In this document: piece after piece, positions 34,052 to 46,500 of the stretch | Layout: every line of letters begins with the position of its first letter | Position numbering within the stretch: position 1 is the first letter of the stretch | Program-made: the position numbers and the translations under genes | The notes under the pieces: generated by a model | Told to the model about the DNA's origin: nothing | Seen by the model: only the letters and a program-made list of their open reading frames with translations | Databases searched by the model: none | DNA from: Silene latifolia | Lineage: Eukaryota > Streptophyta > Magnoliopsida > Caryophyllales > Caryophyllaceae | DNA: 64,000 nucleotides | Reading direction: 5' to 3' | Assembly (NCBI RefSeq): GCF_048544455.1 | Contig: NC_133537.1 | Span: 314,298,238-314,362,237, forward strand

Positions 34052-35750
34052 ACTGTTAATAGATACAGTATTACATAATCGATTTGGCCGTCATTTTATG
34101 AGAAGTTATAGACTTTTGCCTGCAATGGTCCTATGTTAAGAAACCGTTCTTGAATTGCGCATTCTAAAGTCATGGCTGCTTCATTTTTATGCCTCGTTAC
34201 TCTTTATTCTTTAATGGTTCAGTTGTCCTCTTTTCACTTTTGCTTAAAAGTGGCTTTACCCAGTTTTCGTTCATTGGTTTTACGATTCTAAATTGGCAAA
34301 GCACCTGATTAAGAGTAGACTTGCCAAAATCGACATGACTTGTGTCCGAGCTAATTAACTAAGTAGTACCGGACCTAAATTTTGTCGACCTCATAAGGGG
34401 GCTTACCTAGATGACTTTATAATACCATACCAGAAATATAAATGAACATAATAATAAGACCAACATAATCCAAATGCAAACATATATCCAAAATGATCCG
34501 AATGTGAATGAGCCCCATGTATATCCGACCCACATGGCTTGTATGTCGCGTGTGACTCATGTCTAGTTAGGAGTAACAGAATTCTTCTCCGTCATATAGA
34601 CCAAAAAAATTCCATTGTTTAGGGGACATGCGTGAGTGCCCTTGTTAGCCTCTTAGATCCACCACTGACTGATGAGTAGTCTATTAAGCAGAATGGACGG
34701 CATTAACTTTCTCAAAACTATTAGTTCATTAATCAATAGTCTTGATGCTTGCTTGTTTATGGTAAAAATATTATTGTCATTGACCAACTAAGGATATCAA
34801 ATTCCATTTTCAGGAAAAAAGATTGTCATCCTATGAGAAAACAAGAACACAAATGTGAATATGTAACATGTAAGACGGTCTGATTATAAGGTTACGTCTA
34901 ATGAAATTGTAAAAGAAGGGGTAGTTGGGGTGATGAGAATTGGAATGCATGATTAAGAGCTTTACAACTAAGTATACAGTATCCTGTCTAGATTCCGAAA
35001 GCCACCGCCCTAATTATGCTTTTAGTCTTCCTTAATCAGAATCATTTCACAGAGATGCCACTCAAATTCTCTCCTAACACATAAACTTTATTGTCAGCAT
35101 CAAGGAACTTAACTTACTTAACCATTTATCAACTTGAAATTTTGTATTTTTTTCTCTTTTTAGCATCAGATGAGCTTCATAAGAAATCACGATGTTAAGT
35201 TTTTTCTGACAACAAGAGGAATAAGACACGGCATCGCCTTTTTCCGTGATGAAAAAAATTAACGATGCTTACACTTGATACAACCGGCTCGACTTGAATG
35301 AGTTGACACAATCTAACATGAACTTACTTGACTCGAACTCACTGACGGAGTCAGGAATTGAACTAAGCGAGACGGAAATTTTGAACAGGAGTGAACAAGT
35401 AATGATAAATCGAAGCTCCAAACACATAATTTAAAAAATAAATAGCTTTGGGAAAGTAGGACTTAGTTGTGTCCACGGGGTATGGATCCCATGTTCTAAA
35501 CTGGACTAGTACATAAAAGTTGAATCGATGTTTTTTTTTGTTCAATTTTTATTTGATATATACTCCGTATAATTAGAAAAGTATTGAACTCTACTCAGAC
35601 CCGTTAAAATAAAAACAAAAGAATTCAAACCCGTCTCATGAATATTAGTCCGTCACAACTCACAATACTATTTTCATTTCTTCAAAAAATAGTAAATGAA
35701 TTTTATATTATATTTCAAAAGTGAGGAAAATCCACATAGCAGTCAGTCAC
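34052..35750. other. Intergenic region, no gene seen
   Basis: Nothing with coding character or clear element ends is visible. The last 100 bp lead into the duplicated TATA region of the HIPP gene. Confidence 0.45.
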
Positions 35751-35822
35751 CTATAAATATAACTCCCCTGCTTGATTGGTAATCCCCTATAAATATAACT
35801 CCCCTGCTTGATTGGTAATCCC
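35751..35822 (+). promoter_or_regulatory. Duplicated core promoter of the HIPP gene
   Basis: A 36-bp unit starting CTATAAATATAACTCCCC and containing CTTGATTGGT (an ATTGG/CCAAT-type box) is perfectly repeated in tandem at 35751-35786 and 35787-35822. This gives two TATA boxes 36 bp apart. It lies about 500 bp before the HIPP start codon. Since a 297-bp TRIM sits between, the ancestral distance was about 200 bp. Confidence 0.65.
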
Positions 35823-35916
35823 CTTCTTTCCCTCTCTTTTAGCCCTTGAAAATTGTTTAATATACTTGCACTGCACCACCCTCTTTCTTCAATTCTCTAA
35901 TCTCTTCCTCATATAC

Positions 35917-36213
35917 TGATAGATGAACCAACTCAACCAAAACCTTAAGGTAATGGTTGAGGCCCAACTATTATAGTTATTTCTATTACGCTCCCTCACT
36001 CAAATGCCCGTTGGGCTTGAAGAGTGGTTGGTTGTCTTGCTCCCGTGCCGTGTCTTTGGGTTTCCACTTCGAGTTTTTGAGGGGTTTTGAGGTTGCCAGG
36101 ATTTGAACCCGTGACCTTCGGTCACACTGGCTCTGATACCATGATAGATGAACCAACTCAACCATTACCTTAAGGTTTTGGTTGAGGCCCAACTATTATA
36201 GTTATTTCTATTA
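35917..36213 (-). mobile_element. TRIM (miniature LTR retroelement) in the HIPP leader
   Basis: Two 72-bp terminal direct repeats (35917-35988 and 36142-36213) flank a 153-bp interior, and TATAC is duplicated at both edges (35912-35916, 36214-36218). On the minus strand the interior starts with TGGTATCAGAGCC, matching initiator tRNA-Met, and ends with a purine-rich GAGTGAGGGAGCG. That is the complete TRIM architecture with no coding sequence. The terminal repeats differ only around an AAAACC/ATTACC patch and its mirror, so it is young. It lies between the TATA boxes and the HIPP ATG, so transcripts from that promoter would include it in the 5' UTR. Confidence 0.9.
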
Positions 36214-36296
36214 TATACAATCATTTTACACCATACATTTCTAAATATTAAGTTTATCTACCTTCTAATTACCGGCATAATTCAAAATACAAAACA

Positions 36297-38071
36297 ATGG
36301 GTGAAGAAGCCAAGCAAGTAAGTCTAGTTATAATCATCAACTTAATTACATGTTATGTTTTCAAAAAATAAATTTGGAAGTGAGTTTTATTAGTTCTTTA
36401 ATTTAATGAAGTGGGTTAACAATGGATTACTATATATTTTAGGAGCAAGCTCCGATTGAAACTAAGGCTGAAGAAAATAAAGAAGAAAACCCGGCAGCAC
36501 CGGCTCCTGAAGAAGAGAAGCCACCAGCTGAAGCAGAAACAAAAGCAGATGAACCACCCCAGGGCCCTCCCCCTTTCATCCTTTATGTCGAATTGCATTG
36601 TGCTGGTTGCGCCAAGAAAATTGAACGCTCCCTTATGAGAATCCGAGGTAACTCAATGTCTTAAACTAACTTAGAAACACAAACTTGTATACCTAAATTC
36701 ATTATAGTATCCTCTAACTCTCACAATCGACTTGAACTAAATTTCCGTCTTCTAATAATGTTGTTTAAAATGTGAGCAGGGGTTGAAGGAGTGGAAATAG
36801 ATATGGGACAAAACCAAGTAAGCATAAAAGGGATGGTGGAGGCAGAAGCTGTATGCAATATGATCATGAAAAAAACCAAGAGAAATGTCAAGATTTTGTC
36901 CCCTTTACCTTCTAATCAGGGTGAACCTGTACCTAATCTTGTCTCTTCACAGGTGATTTTCATGTCATTCCTAACTTTACTAGTACTACCCAACTTACTA
37001 ATCTTTATTTATAAGTTGATCATAACATATGGGCCTAGGCCGGGATACAAAAATACGACAGATGATCTGCACTCCTTAGCTCATATATAGTACACACGGT
37101 TTTTTGTCCCGTGTTGAGGCCAATAAGATTTTAACAGTTTTAATTTCAAAAACATTGTTAAAAATTTATTAATTTACCTACTTGACACTATTAACTCTAT
37201 ATAAATAAATACAAGTAAAGTTTTATTAATATAGTCATTTTTCATTAATGGGCAGGTTAGTGGATATAATACAGTGGAGCTTAATGTAAATATGCACTGT
37301 GAGGCTTGTGCAGGACAGTTAAAGAAGAAAATTCTCAAAATGACAGGTATTCTCTACTAAATTACCTTTGCCTTTACTATATACGAGTACTTCGTATAGT
37401 GTGGGCGTGTGGCGAAAGACAAAATTCTCAAAATGACGGGAATTCTATATTTCTATATATTAAATTAATTTGCAAAGTTCATAATATAAAGTTGATAAAT
37501 CATGTTGGACATAATGTGTTGGATGGATTTTTGACATGATGTGGCAGGAGTACAAACCGTTGAGACTGAACTAAACACTGGAAATGTGAGGGTTTCAGGA
37601 ACCATGGATGAAAAAAAGTTAGTAGATTATGTGTATAGACGCACCAAAAAACAAGCCCGAATTGTCCCTCAACCTGAACCCGAAATGCCCAAACCCGAAG
37701 AAACCAAGCTGGAAGAAGCTAAGCCGGAAGAGGTTAATGAGCCCGAAAAGCCCACCGAAGAGCCCAAACCTGAGGAAAAAACTGAAGAGCAGCAAGGTGG
37801 TGGTGAGAAACCACCAGAAGAACCTCCTAATGAAAACATACAAGGTAGTTCTCCTAATAAAGAAGGCGGCCAAGTTGACAATGGTGACGGTGGCATGGTG
37901 ATGAATACCCCCATTAACATTATTGAAGAAGAATCAATGAAGAGATCAGTGATGTCTAATTACAATTACACTCCTAATTTCTACAGTTACCAGCCTCTCT
38001 ATTACATTGATACAACTCCACCTCCTCAGCTCTTCAGTGATGAAAATCCCAATGCATGTTGCATTACTTAA
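36297..38071 (+). CDS. HIPP-type protein with two HMA domains
   Basis: Five exons in consistent phase: 36297-36317, 36443-36647, 36780-36952, 37256-37346 and 37548-38071, giving 337 aa. An acidic proline/glutamate-rich N-terminus precedes HMA domain 1 (about residues 52-120, LHCAGCAKKIERSL). HMA domain 2 (about 137-205, MHCEACAGQLKKKI) keeps the canonical MxCxxC metal ligands, while domain 1 has leucine in place of methionine. A KPEE-rich linker follows, and the C-terminus CCIT is a CaaX-type isoprenylation box. Heavy-metal-associated isoprenylated plant proteins bind Cu, Zn or Cd, attach to membranes through the prenyl group, and act in metal homeostasis and stress or pathogen response (family knowledge). 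Exon 1 encodes only seven residues. Intron 4 contains a 30-bp near-copy of the end of exon 4 (about 37418-37447). Confidence 0.93.
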
Positions 38072-38197
38072 TTAATTAATAATAAGACTTGAAAGGATAC
38101 AAATTACTAACATATTTACTCAATTTATACATTAAAATTTGAGCTTATGATAATTCATGTTTTTTAAGATATTATAAGTTCGACATCATAATTAGAG

Positions 38198-38866
38198 TAG
38201 AGCTGATCATGGGCCGGGCCTATGCGGGCTTGGGCCGGGCCGGGATGATCAAAATGGCCCACATGTGCGGGTTGGGCCGGACCGGGCCAAATGAGAGGGC
38301 CTATTTAGCGAGCCCAAGCCCGGCCCTTATGGGCTAAATCGGGCTTTTGGGCCTAAATGGGCTTTTCGGGCCTTAAAATTTACGACTTACCGAATGAGAT
38401 AAGTAGTATAATACCTTCAATTTGTACTTTAAATGTGCACTTAGTATAAAAAATCGTACAAAGTATGATGAAATACATATGAATTAATCTCCAAAAATAG
38501 AATAAAAGCAATCATCGACACATTATAATGCTTAATCATATCTAGTAGATCTTTTTGTATGATTTATGTTACGTGAACATCGCTTTTAAATCTCAATAAA
38601 TATATACATGAGTTTATAAGGAATTATATATAAAATTTACGCTACTTAAACAAATTTTATAAGAAAAATATTCCTTAACTAATAAATATAGGCCGGGCAG
38701 GGCCAAAATTTGGGCAAAACGCTTGGCCCAAACCCGGCCCAAAAGTACATTGGGCTTTTTTGGCCGGCCCATGGGCTTTTTTGGGCCAAAATAAAAGGCC
38801 CAAGCCCTTAAAAAAGCGGGCTGGGCCGGATCGGGCCAATGGGCTTGGGCCATTTGATCACCTCTA
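38198..38866. mobile_element. Non-autonomous hAT element with GGGCC-rich ends
   Basis: The inverted ends are TAGAGCTGATCA (left) and the complement of TAGAGGTGATCA (right). A perfect 8-bp duplication AATTAGAG lies at 38190-38197 and 38867-38874. Subterminal regions are rich in GGCCGGGCC and GGGCTT units in inverted arrangement, and the 300-bp middle is AT-rich. No transposase. The insertion is just beyond the HIPP 3' end, so it could affect 3' processing. Confidence 0.9.
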
Positions 38867-39192
38867 AATTAGAGTGTTAATTATCATGTGATTTAATGAG
38901 ATTATAGAGAGCTTTGTTGGGTACTTATCAAACATACATCATGGATTTACTCTACTGCTACCGGACTTGTGTTATCCCAATCATTCATTTGTCTGTGTTT
39001 AAAATCTTGCTCTTGGAAAAAGGTAAATAATAATTTACTAAAACAGTAAGAGAGCTCCAACAAATTAAATTTGGTCTATGAGTACATCAATAAAAACATT
39101 TGATGGGCTCCTTATCATATTTGTTAGTATAATCCTTGTTGAGTTCTTCCAACCTTAAGTCGAATTTGAACATCCTACGTTGATAAAAGATT

Positions 39193-39482
39193 TTTTTTTT
39201 TTTTTTTTTTGTCAGAAGTGAAAAGATGTATTACACAATGATCCGGCTCTCGGAGCCCATAATACATCCATTATCTAAGACTAAAACAACATCAGTAATA
39301 CAAACTAATAAACCTAAAGTAGAAAGGAGTAGAACAGAATATTGATAACTGGCGATTGACCCAGCTTCACCATCATATCTGACTTCCAGAAACCGTTGAT
39401 ACCTAGAAACCGTCAGGTAGCAATAACAAGGTGAACTTACGCTCTTGCGAAAAGAACGTAGAAAGAAAGGGTGAAAAGAACT
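39193..39482 (-). mobile_element. LINE or SINE 3' fragment with 17-bp target duplication
   Basis: TACGTTGATAAAAGATT is found at 39176-39192 and again at 39483-39499. Directly after the first copy is a run of about 18 T (poly(A) on the minus strand), followed by about 270 bp of unique sequence. This is a retroposed insert. The minus-strand 3' region (GTAATACATC before the tail) resembles short plant LINE tails. I see no pol III boxes that would make it a SINE. Confidence 0.75.
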
Positions 39483-39499
39483 TACGTTGATAAAAGATT

Positions 39500-42230
39500 G
39501 AGACTAAATTATATGGACCATTCAGCCTTAAGTCAAATTTGTAACATCAATAGAAACATGGAAGGAGATCTAGATCTGTTGGCTTTTCAAGTGTACTTCT
39601 CCTTGGTAACTTTTCTTGAGTACTCTCTCATATTCACAACACGCATAATTTACCATACAAAGATTAAGAACAAACAATAAACTGTCGTAAAAATAAGCAT
39701 ATACTTCATACAAAACCAAACATTTATTCCCTGATTTCCCCTATATTTCAGAGAAGATTGTTAATTAGGAGTTAGGACAAAACTATAAAGCTAATGAATA
39801 GAAAGATTATGGACATCACATGAAAAATTATCAGCAAAAGTGAGAATATAAATAGAATTAGAAAAGTATTTTCAAAGAGATTCCTCTCGTTTAACATAAA
39901 GATAAAGATATGACAATAAGATGATTTTTTTTTGGTATTGACTAGGAGTACTGAAAGCAATTCACTTTTTAAGAGATAAGAGCACTTGCCATTCACACAA
40001 ACCAACTTTGGTACAATGAGACGATAATTAAAAAAGAAATTATAGGGTATTTTGGGGAGATCACATGGGTTTGGATCCTCAAAACAGTAAAAAGTGTGAC
40101 TACTGACTAGGCAAAACAATGTCCAGTCAGCGCACACATAAAGTGTTTGTAAAGGAACCCAAATTTAACGTGGCGTTGGCATGGAGACGGCATTATCTCA
40201 TGTGGCTTGTCGACCTCGTTTACTTTTGACTTTTGTGTTTCGTCTGCATCCAAATTCCAAACCACTACGAGTCCACTCGTCCAGGACCTACTAACAAGTA
40301 ATTAGATACCGACTATAAACAACATTGTTAAAAATTGGGATTTTGATAACAATGATCATAACAATTAACATCAACGACAAGTAACGTCGTTCTTTTGTCA
40401 CAAACTATCCATCCTCGATGCTTACCCCTCTCTTTCTCCTCTATTACAGTCTCTTTTACTTACACTAAAGAAAACAGCAAACAATACAAATAATGACAAA
40501 TCTATCGACAAATCAAACAAGAAGCGATGACAAGCCATGCAACGCCAAATCCATTTTAGTCTCTCTACCTTTAATACTTGAGTTCCAATGACAAGAAAAT
40601 CAGCTATATAACACAATATGTTGGAAATATTAGAGTTCGTTCACTCATAAAAACTAAAGAAATGTAAGAACATAATTCTAAAGCGGTTCAATTTTATCAA
40701 TCTTATATTATACGAGTAAGTCAGAAATACAAATTAAGGATGACTTTACAGACTTCAAAAATACGTAGTACATTGTATAATTCACAAACCGACCTACGAG
40801 TCTACGACCCCATGCATACACCCTTGAATGAAAATATTACGCCAACATTTTCTTCTATCATGGTAACACCTCTTCTTCATGGTGGAAACTGGAAAACCTC
40901 ACAGTATACTTACTGTTTCTACATCTCCGACGCTTCTATAACACACAATTCCTCTTTCATTTAGGAAATCCACCACAAACAACCTACAATGAGATACATG
41001 TATACAACTATTACTTTATTTTTATAACTCGTATAGTCGTATGTAAATAATGTAATCTGTAACAAACATGTACCTTACATATTTATACACATAAATACAT
41101 GTCAACTATGTTAACACGTAGAAACCATAATCACAACTCACAAGGGGTTTATAACTTTATATTCATACTATTCATACATGTCTGTCAACTAGTTTAACAT
41201 CTATACACCTAAATACATGTCAACTAGCCTAACACGTAGAAACCCAATATCAGTCTTAACGACAGTAAAATATTTCAGTTTTATCCGAAGACTCAACTCA
41301 GACTCTCATAAGTTTCCACTTTATTCCTCAAAAACTTATCAAAACACTATACAAAATTATGTGGCATCCACTTTCTTGCAAATTATTGTTCAGGGGTCTT
41401 AAGATGGATCTTGGAAACCCAAGACCCCATCTGAGACCTTTGCTATATTAACAATACTTTATTCCTAGACTACATCCAAGACTTGCTTGGGTCATGAGAC
41501 CCATATTCTGTATGAGAATGAAGCTAGTCTCAAGGCCTCGAGTTCAAGTCTCATCAGCTACAAAACTTCCCCTCGTAACACCTTTACACCCAAAAAAATA
41601 TCTATACACAGTAAATATATGTACTAAATTTAGTTCATCACTCTTTTCTTAATCAACTATAATACTCTTCCTATTCAGTTTGTTCTTATCTCAGCATAAT
41701 TTTAGCTAATAAGTAATAAGTACTTCGTAGCAAACTGCCGTAATTAGTTTTGTCGCAAACATTACCAAATTTTCCTCGCATATTTTAAAACCGTCTAAGC
41801 AAATGGAACACAGAAAATACCAGATTCCCCGAATGAAAAAACTAATCTAGTCTGGTTAAAACAAAACTTGCTGACCAAGATAAAGGCAAAGTAACCCACA
41901 TGCATGGTAGCCGAGCTAAGCCTCTAAAGAGTATAATCAAATGCCATGCAACAAAAGAAGTCCTTAGGTACGTAAAATTTTGTTATAAAAACAACACATC
42001 TGACTCAGAATTCATGCAATACCACCACTAATCAAAGCATGGAATCTATCATAAAGTCATCTTTCCGCCTAAAGCTCCTTGTAAAACACAGACAACAGGA
42101 TTAAGAAAAGCTAGTTAACGACATGATGACATAACATAACAAAGTATAACAGACTTTAATTTAAGCTTTCAACTTTTTATAATTAGGATTAGATTAGATT
42201 ACGTAAACTTCATACATTGCCTTAATCCTA
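39500..42230. other. Intergenic region between the two HMA genes
   Basis: No supportable gene. A segment containing AATACATGTCAACTA and AACACGTAGAAACC occurs twice (about 41091-41130 and 41212-41250), a partial local duplication. The rest is AT-rich. It should contain the promoter of the downstream HMA gene at its right end. Confidence 0.45.
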
Positions 42231-42234
42231 TATC

Positions 42235-42246
42235 TCTATATATAGC
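42235..42246 (+). promoter_or_regulatory. TATA box of the single-HMA gene
   Basis: CTATATATAGCC lies about 100 bp before the start codon at 42344, a normal distance for a short plant leader. No other good TATA is nearer. Confidence 0.55.
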
Positions 42247-42343
42247 CATCGTCAACCATGACAGCTAGTATCCAGGTAACAACTCCATAATCCTACAAAA
42301 AAACATCTTAATTATCTTCCGATTGTAGCTATAAGATTGTATA

Positions 42344-42934
42344 ATGGCAGATCTACAAATTGTCCCAGCTTGCAAGACTGTGGAGCCTCAGTATGTGGAG
42401 TTGAAGGTTCCTTTGTATTCTTATGGATGTGAGAGGAAAGTGAAGAAGGCCTTGAGTAATCTAAGAGGTATTTTATCTTAATAACTGCTCTATTAGTGGC
42501 ATAGTGACCTTTTACGGTTTGCCAGTGTTTTTACCATATGATTTCCCAAGTTCCCGGCCATCTTGTCTTCTAAACAACAGTCTTTTCCAAAATTTTATTT
42601 GTAATTATTGATAAACATTTTGATGCGACACTAACTATATATGGTCCATGATATAACAGGGATATACTCAGTTAATGTGGATTACGCACAACAGAAGGTA
42701 ACAGTGTGGGGAATATGCAACAAGAATGACGTGCTTTCAACCATCAAGAACAAGAGAAAGGATGCTCGGTTTTGGAATCCTGAAGACAACTTAAAGCTGG
42801 AGAAAACGGAAGAAGACTACCTTAGTTTGGTCAAAAGTAGTAGAAGTAGTCGTAGTAATGCCATTCTAACCAAGGCTAAGTCCTTCAGCGTCAGAGCATT
42901 AAGAAAAGTTTTCACCAGATCTAACTCCTTCTAA
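42344..42934 (+). CDS. Single-HMA-domain protein with degenerate metal site
   Basis: Two exons, 42344-42467 and 42660-42934, join in phase to give 132 aa. The HMA fold spans about residues 18-80: YVELKVPLYSYGCERKVKKAL, then LRGIYSVNVDYAQQKVTVWG. The MxCxxC ligand motif is reduced to LYSYGC, with only the second cysteine. This is a known subgroup of plant copper-chaperone-like proteins, probably a protein-interaction rather than metal-carrying version (inference). The tail is basic and serine-rich (SRSSRSN, then KSFSVRALRKVFTRSNSF) with no CaaX box. The intron at the GG/I position within the HMA domain matches the phase-1 intron sites in both HMA domains of the HIPP gene about 4 kb upstream, which suggests shared ancestry. 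It converges with the esterase gene; the two stop codons are 575 bp apart. Confidence 0.9.
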
Positions 42935-43509
42935 AACTATCAATGTCGCTTTATTTTTCATTCGGTAAGTCCTGAATGTGGAGGAGGTAATGTGGGACGT
43001 CAAACATGGGGGTGATAGACATTAAACCCATGACGCCCAGGTTTCTGTGCGTGTATAATGTGAGAGATCGGATGAAATAAAATAATTGGATGCAAAAATC
43101 AAGTCTATTCCTCACAAATCGTCCGACCAGTGTTTATGTTATCTCCAGTGATTGCACCGTGCAATGACTGAATGATACAGAGGGAAAAATGTGCCTTGTT
43201 TTCCAGATACAGAACTGAATAGAAGCAGAATGAAATACTCAGAAACCATATTGATTATCTATGTGAATTCAACTGTGTTCAATCCTCTAAGCTCTATTTA
43301 AAGCAATATCCTGTCTATAAACCTAAATGCAAATCTGATTAATGGAAAGAGAGAAAAAACAGATTAGGAAACTAGCTAACCTGAAACGTGATGCATGTGT
43401 CCGGATGTATTCTCATGCTCAAGAGGAACATTCCTCCGTCTCAAATTAATTCAACAGCAGCCTGACAATATGGAGTTCTAATCTTCTGCTAGAAACTCTT
43501 TCAAAATCA

Positions 43510-46500
43510 TTACTGGAAAAATTCTGGAAATGACCACATTATGAGTTTGGCAAAAATATCAGTCTCCAGAAACTCAATATGGGCAGCTCGCCCTATGAAT
43601 GTATCCAAATTCTTGCCATGAGAAGACATGTTAAAATTAACATCACAACGCATGAAAACCCGGTGGTCGATAGAAGGAGACCTTATCTGGTCTAAACAAT
43701 TGTTCAACATCTCCACGAATATCTCCCCCTTTTTTGAGAAGTCGGTTGAAGATCCAGGGCACAATTCAATTCTTGCTGAATGATAGGGTACATAACCATC
43801 CTGACAAGACTACTAGTTAATGGCAATGACATGGTACATTACAGTCCTGGAAAGACTGCTAGTTATGAGACTAATACATCAGAAAGGAATCAAAGGATGC
43901 TTAAAAATTAAGACAAACACATTTCGCGTTTTTGGTGACTAATGGTGACTAAAAACATATTTTCTGAAACCCAATACTGAGTAGCATATTATAAATGCTG
44001 AATTTGCTCAACAAATTAGGCTACATACTCAAAGATAATGCAAAATGAAACAAAATTGGAGACGAAGTCAAATTTAATAAAAGGATGGGAGATGTTTGGC
44101 TTGGATGATCTACATCCACACACCATCTTAAGAACGTAATCTGTACAATGTAACTATCCATGAGAAGGGTAACTCATTAAGGGGTTTACGTATACTTTTA
44201 GGAGAGAATAGAATTCTGACTATCAAGGCAAATCATACGAGAGTTATCCAATGCCTCAAGGAACCTCATTGTATGCTGAAAAATACTCCCATCTCTCAAT
44301 TTAACTATCTTCCTCCACTCAGTTGGCGAGGCTTGGCAATTATAGACAAAGCACGTAACCCGTCTTGCTACAAAATTTGCATCAGCCAAGAACTACTACA
44401 TGGTATAAGAAGCACAAACAGTATGGAACACTTTTACCTACATGCATGTCACTTGCACTTATCAACTCAATCAAATTTGTTCATTGTGTATGCCATTCTA
44501 CCACAAAAGAAAGGTTCAAACATCTTTGATCACATCTCCCATTTGTTGGGGTTCTGTGAGATGGTGGCCCAAAGTTTAAAAGGGTTTACAAATTTTCTCA
44601 GACCCAGCATTCGCTGAATGAGTCGCACGTAACGTGTATCCCTATCACATAATCGTATGGTTGAATCGATGTAATTGATATTATTTTGTTGGATTATTAT
44701 GATCCAAAATATTCCATAATACTAGTCAAATGTTGTTAGTTAATGGCTAGAGTGATTCCTAATAAATAGCATTAGAATTAGTGGAATAATTGGTCAAGCA
44801 AGTGATGTGAAATGTGGGATAACTCGTACCTCCTACTTAGGCTAGTTTGTTATTGTAAGCCTATATAAAAGCCAACTGTTTATGTAATTAATTGAGCAAG
44901 TTTATCCCGATGACTTCTCCCTTTTCTCTCAATTACATTCCCCCTTAGAAATTCTACATATTATGTACCAGTATTTACACACACAGGATTTGTATAACGC
45001 TGAGGACTGAAAGAGTGAAAAGACACCAGTCCCAAAAAAAACTACAGACTTGCAGCCTAACGCGCAGAGCAGACATTCAAAGAGTGAAAAGACACCACCT
45101 TCCAACAAATATTAAATCGGAGAAATAAGAGTAAACACCTGGGGCGAAGACAGCAGAATAATATTCCTGAAACTCTCCAATGTCTTTTGCTGGAACAGGA
45201 GAGGAAAAACCGTCAAATTAAACAAGAATCTTTTTTTAGCTAAACTCGAAAACTGGGTTATTTAAACTAAACTGTAAGGTAAACTTCAGTGATCCAAAAC
45301 AAGATCCGGCATGATTAACAATGCAAAATGGCAGGCAATGAAAACTAAGCAAGGCCATAAAAAAGTTTCTTTTTTAATAGCCAGTTTACTCCTTTCAAGA
45401 GCAACTGTCAGCAGATTTATTTTCAGACTTTCTTTTGGGTAGCCTATCTTGTAAAGATTAAGAGAAACTATACCTGACAAAGCTTGAATATGAAGGTGTT
45501 TCGCAGTTCCGACTCATCAGTTAAAGTAAGCTGATTAATGCATTGTGTGTTTTTGAGTTTCCTCAAAAGCCATAGCCCAGAATTAAACAGAGGGTTCGAA
45601 CTGTAAAGATATCCTAAATGAGGACCAGATACAGAGACATAGGTGTGCAGGAATCTGAGGTATGGCTCCATAATGCTATCTGGAAAACTAAAACTGATCA
45701 TTAGGATTTTACAGTACGCGTCTGAAGATGAAAACTCATGAAATCAACATAGAAGTTTATACCAGCCAATGATGTTCTTATAATCACATTTCCAATTGAA
45801 TGCCCAACAAAACTAAGCTTAATAGTTCTCAAGCCTCCAGATCTCAAAAATTTCTCCATTTTCTTCTTAACGAACGACACAACTTCCTTTGCTAACCGGT
45901 GTCCCATTTCTCTGAAGTCACCAAATGTTTTATCCTCGTTTGCTTCGGACATCAGAAACTCAACCTTTGGATCTATTAAAAGCCACTGGTTACGAACAAG
46001 TCGGAGATCCAAATGATGTCCCTGCACGTCTATGAATCAATCGTATGCAAACAGAACACTGAATTTGTTTGTACTAACAATTAATGGGAACATCAAGAGC
46101 ATAGAGTTTGTAAAATTAATACCAAACATCTACTACCAGCAATACAAAATCAACTGCAATCCTTCCTCCCAAAAGAGAAGACCAAAAGGAAAGATGATTC
46201 ATTCCGTTCTAAGAACATACCTGAAACCCGTGCACAAAGACAACAATCTTCAAAACACGGGATTGCTGGTCAGCACCAGACATCTTGCTAGTTGTTTTGA
46301 AATCGGTCATGACTTTAGATGAGGCCTTCTGATCAGCATGACAAAAGTATGAATTGCCACTGTAAGAACGCTTTGGCGCATTAATAACCCGCTCTACAAT
46401 GAGAACAGGAACATGCAAAGGATCGCCAAACATCTGTAAGTCTTCAATTGAACGACTGTTGATCTGAAATCCAATGTAAATTATTAACTCCAGTTTGTTT

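Noticed and set aside
36100-36141. tRNA-like phrase TTTGAACCCGTGACC next to CTCTGATACCA
   Set aside because: It is the primer-binding region of the TRIM on the minus strand, not a tRNA gene; no cloverleaf could be drawn.
40422-40616. Minus-strand 64-codon frame with a hydrophobic middle
   Set aside because: No upstream signal, conserved motif or splice context; chance openness in AT-rich DNA is sufficient.
41400-41590. Segment with repeated GACCCA/TGAGAC phrases that could fold
   Set aside because: No consistent structure, copy number or coding sense could be established.
44198-44617. Open frames on both strands in the last intron of the esterase gene
   Set aside because: Neither shows a domain or links in phase with neighbouring exons, and the host protein is complete without them.
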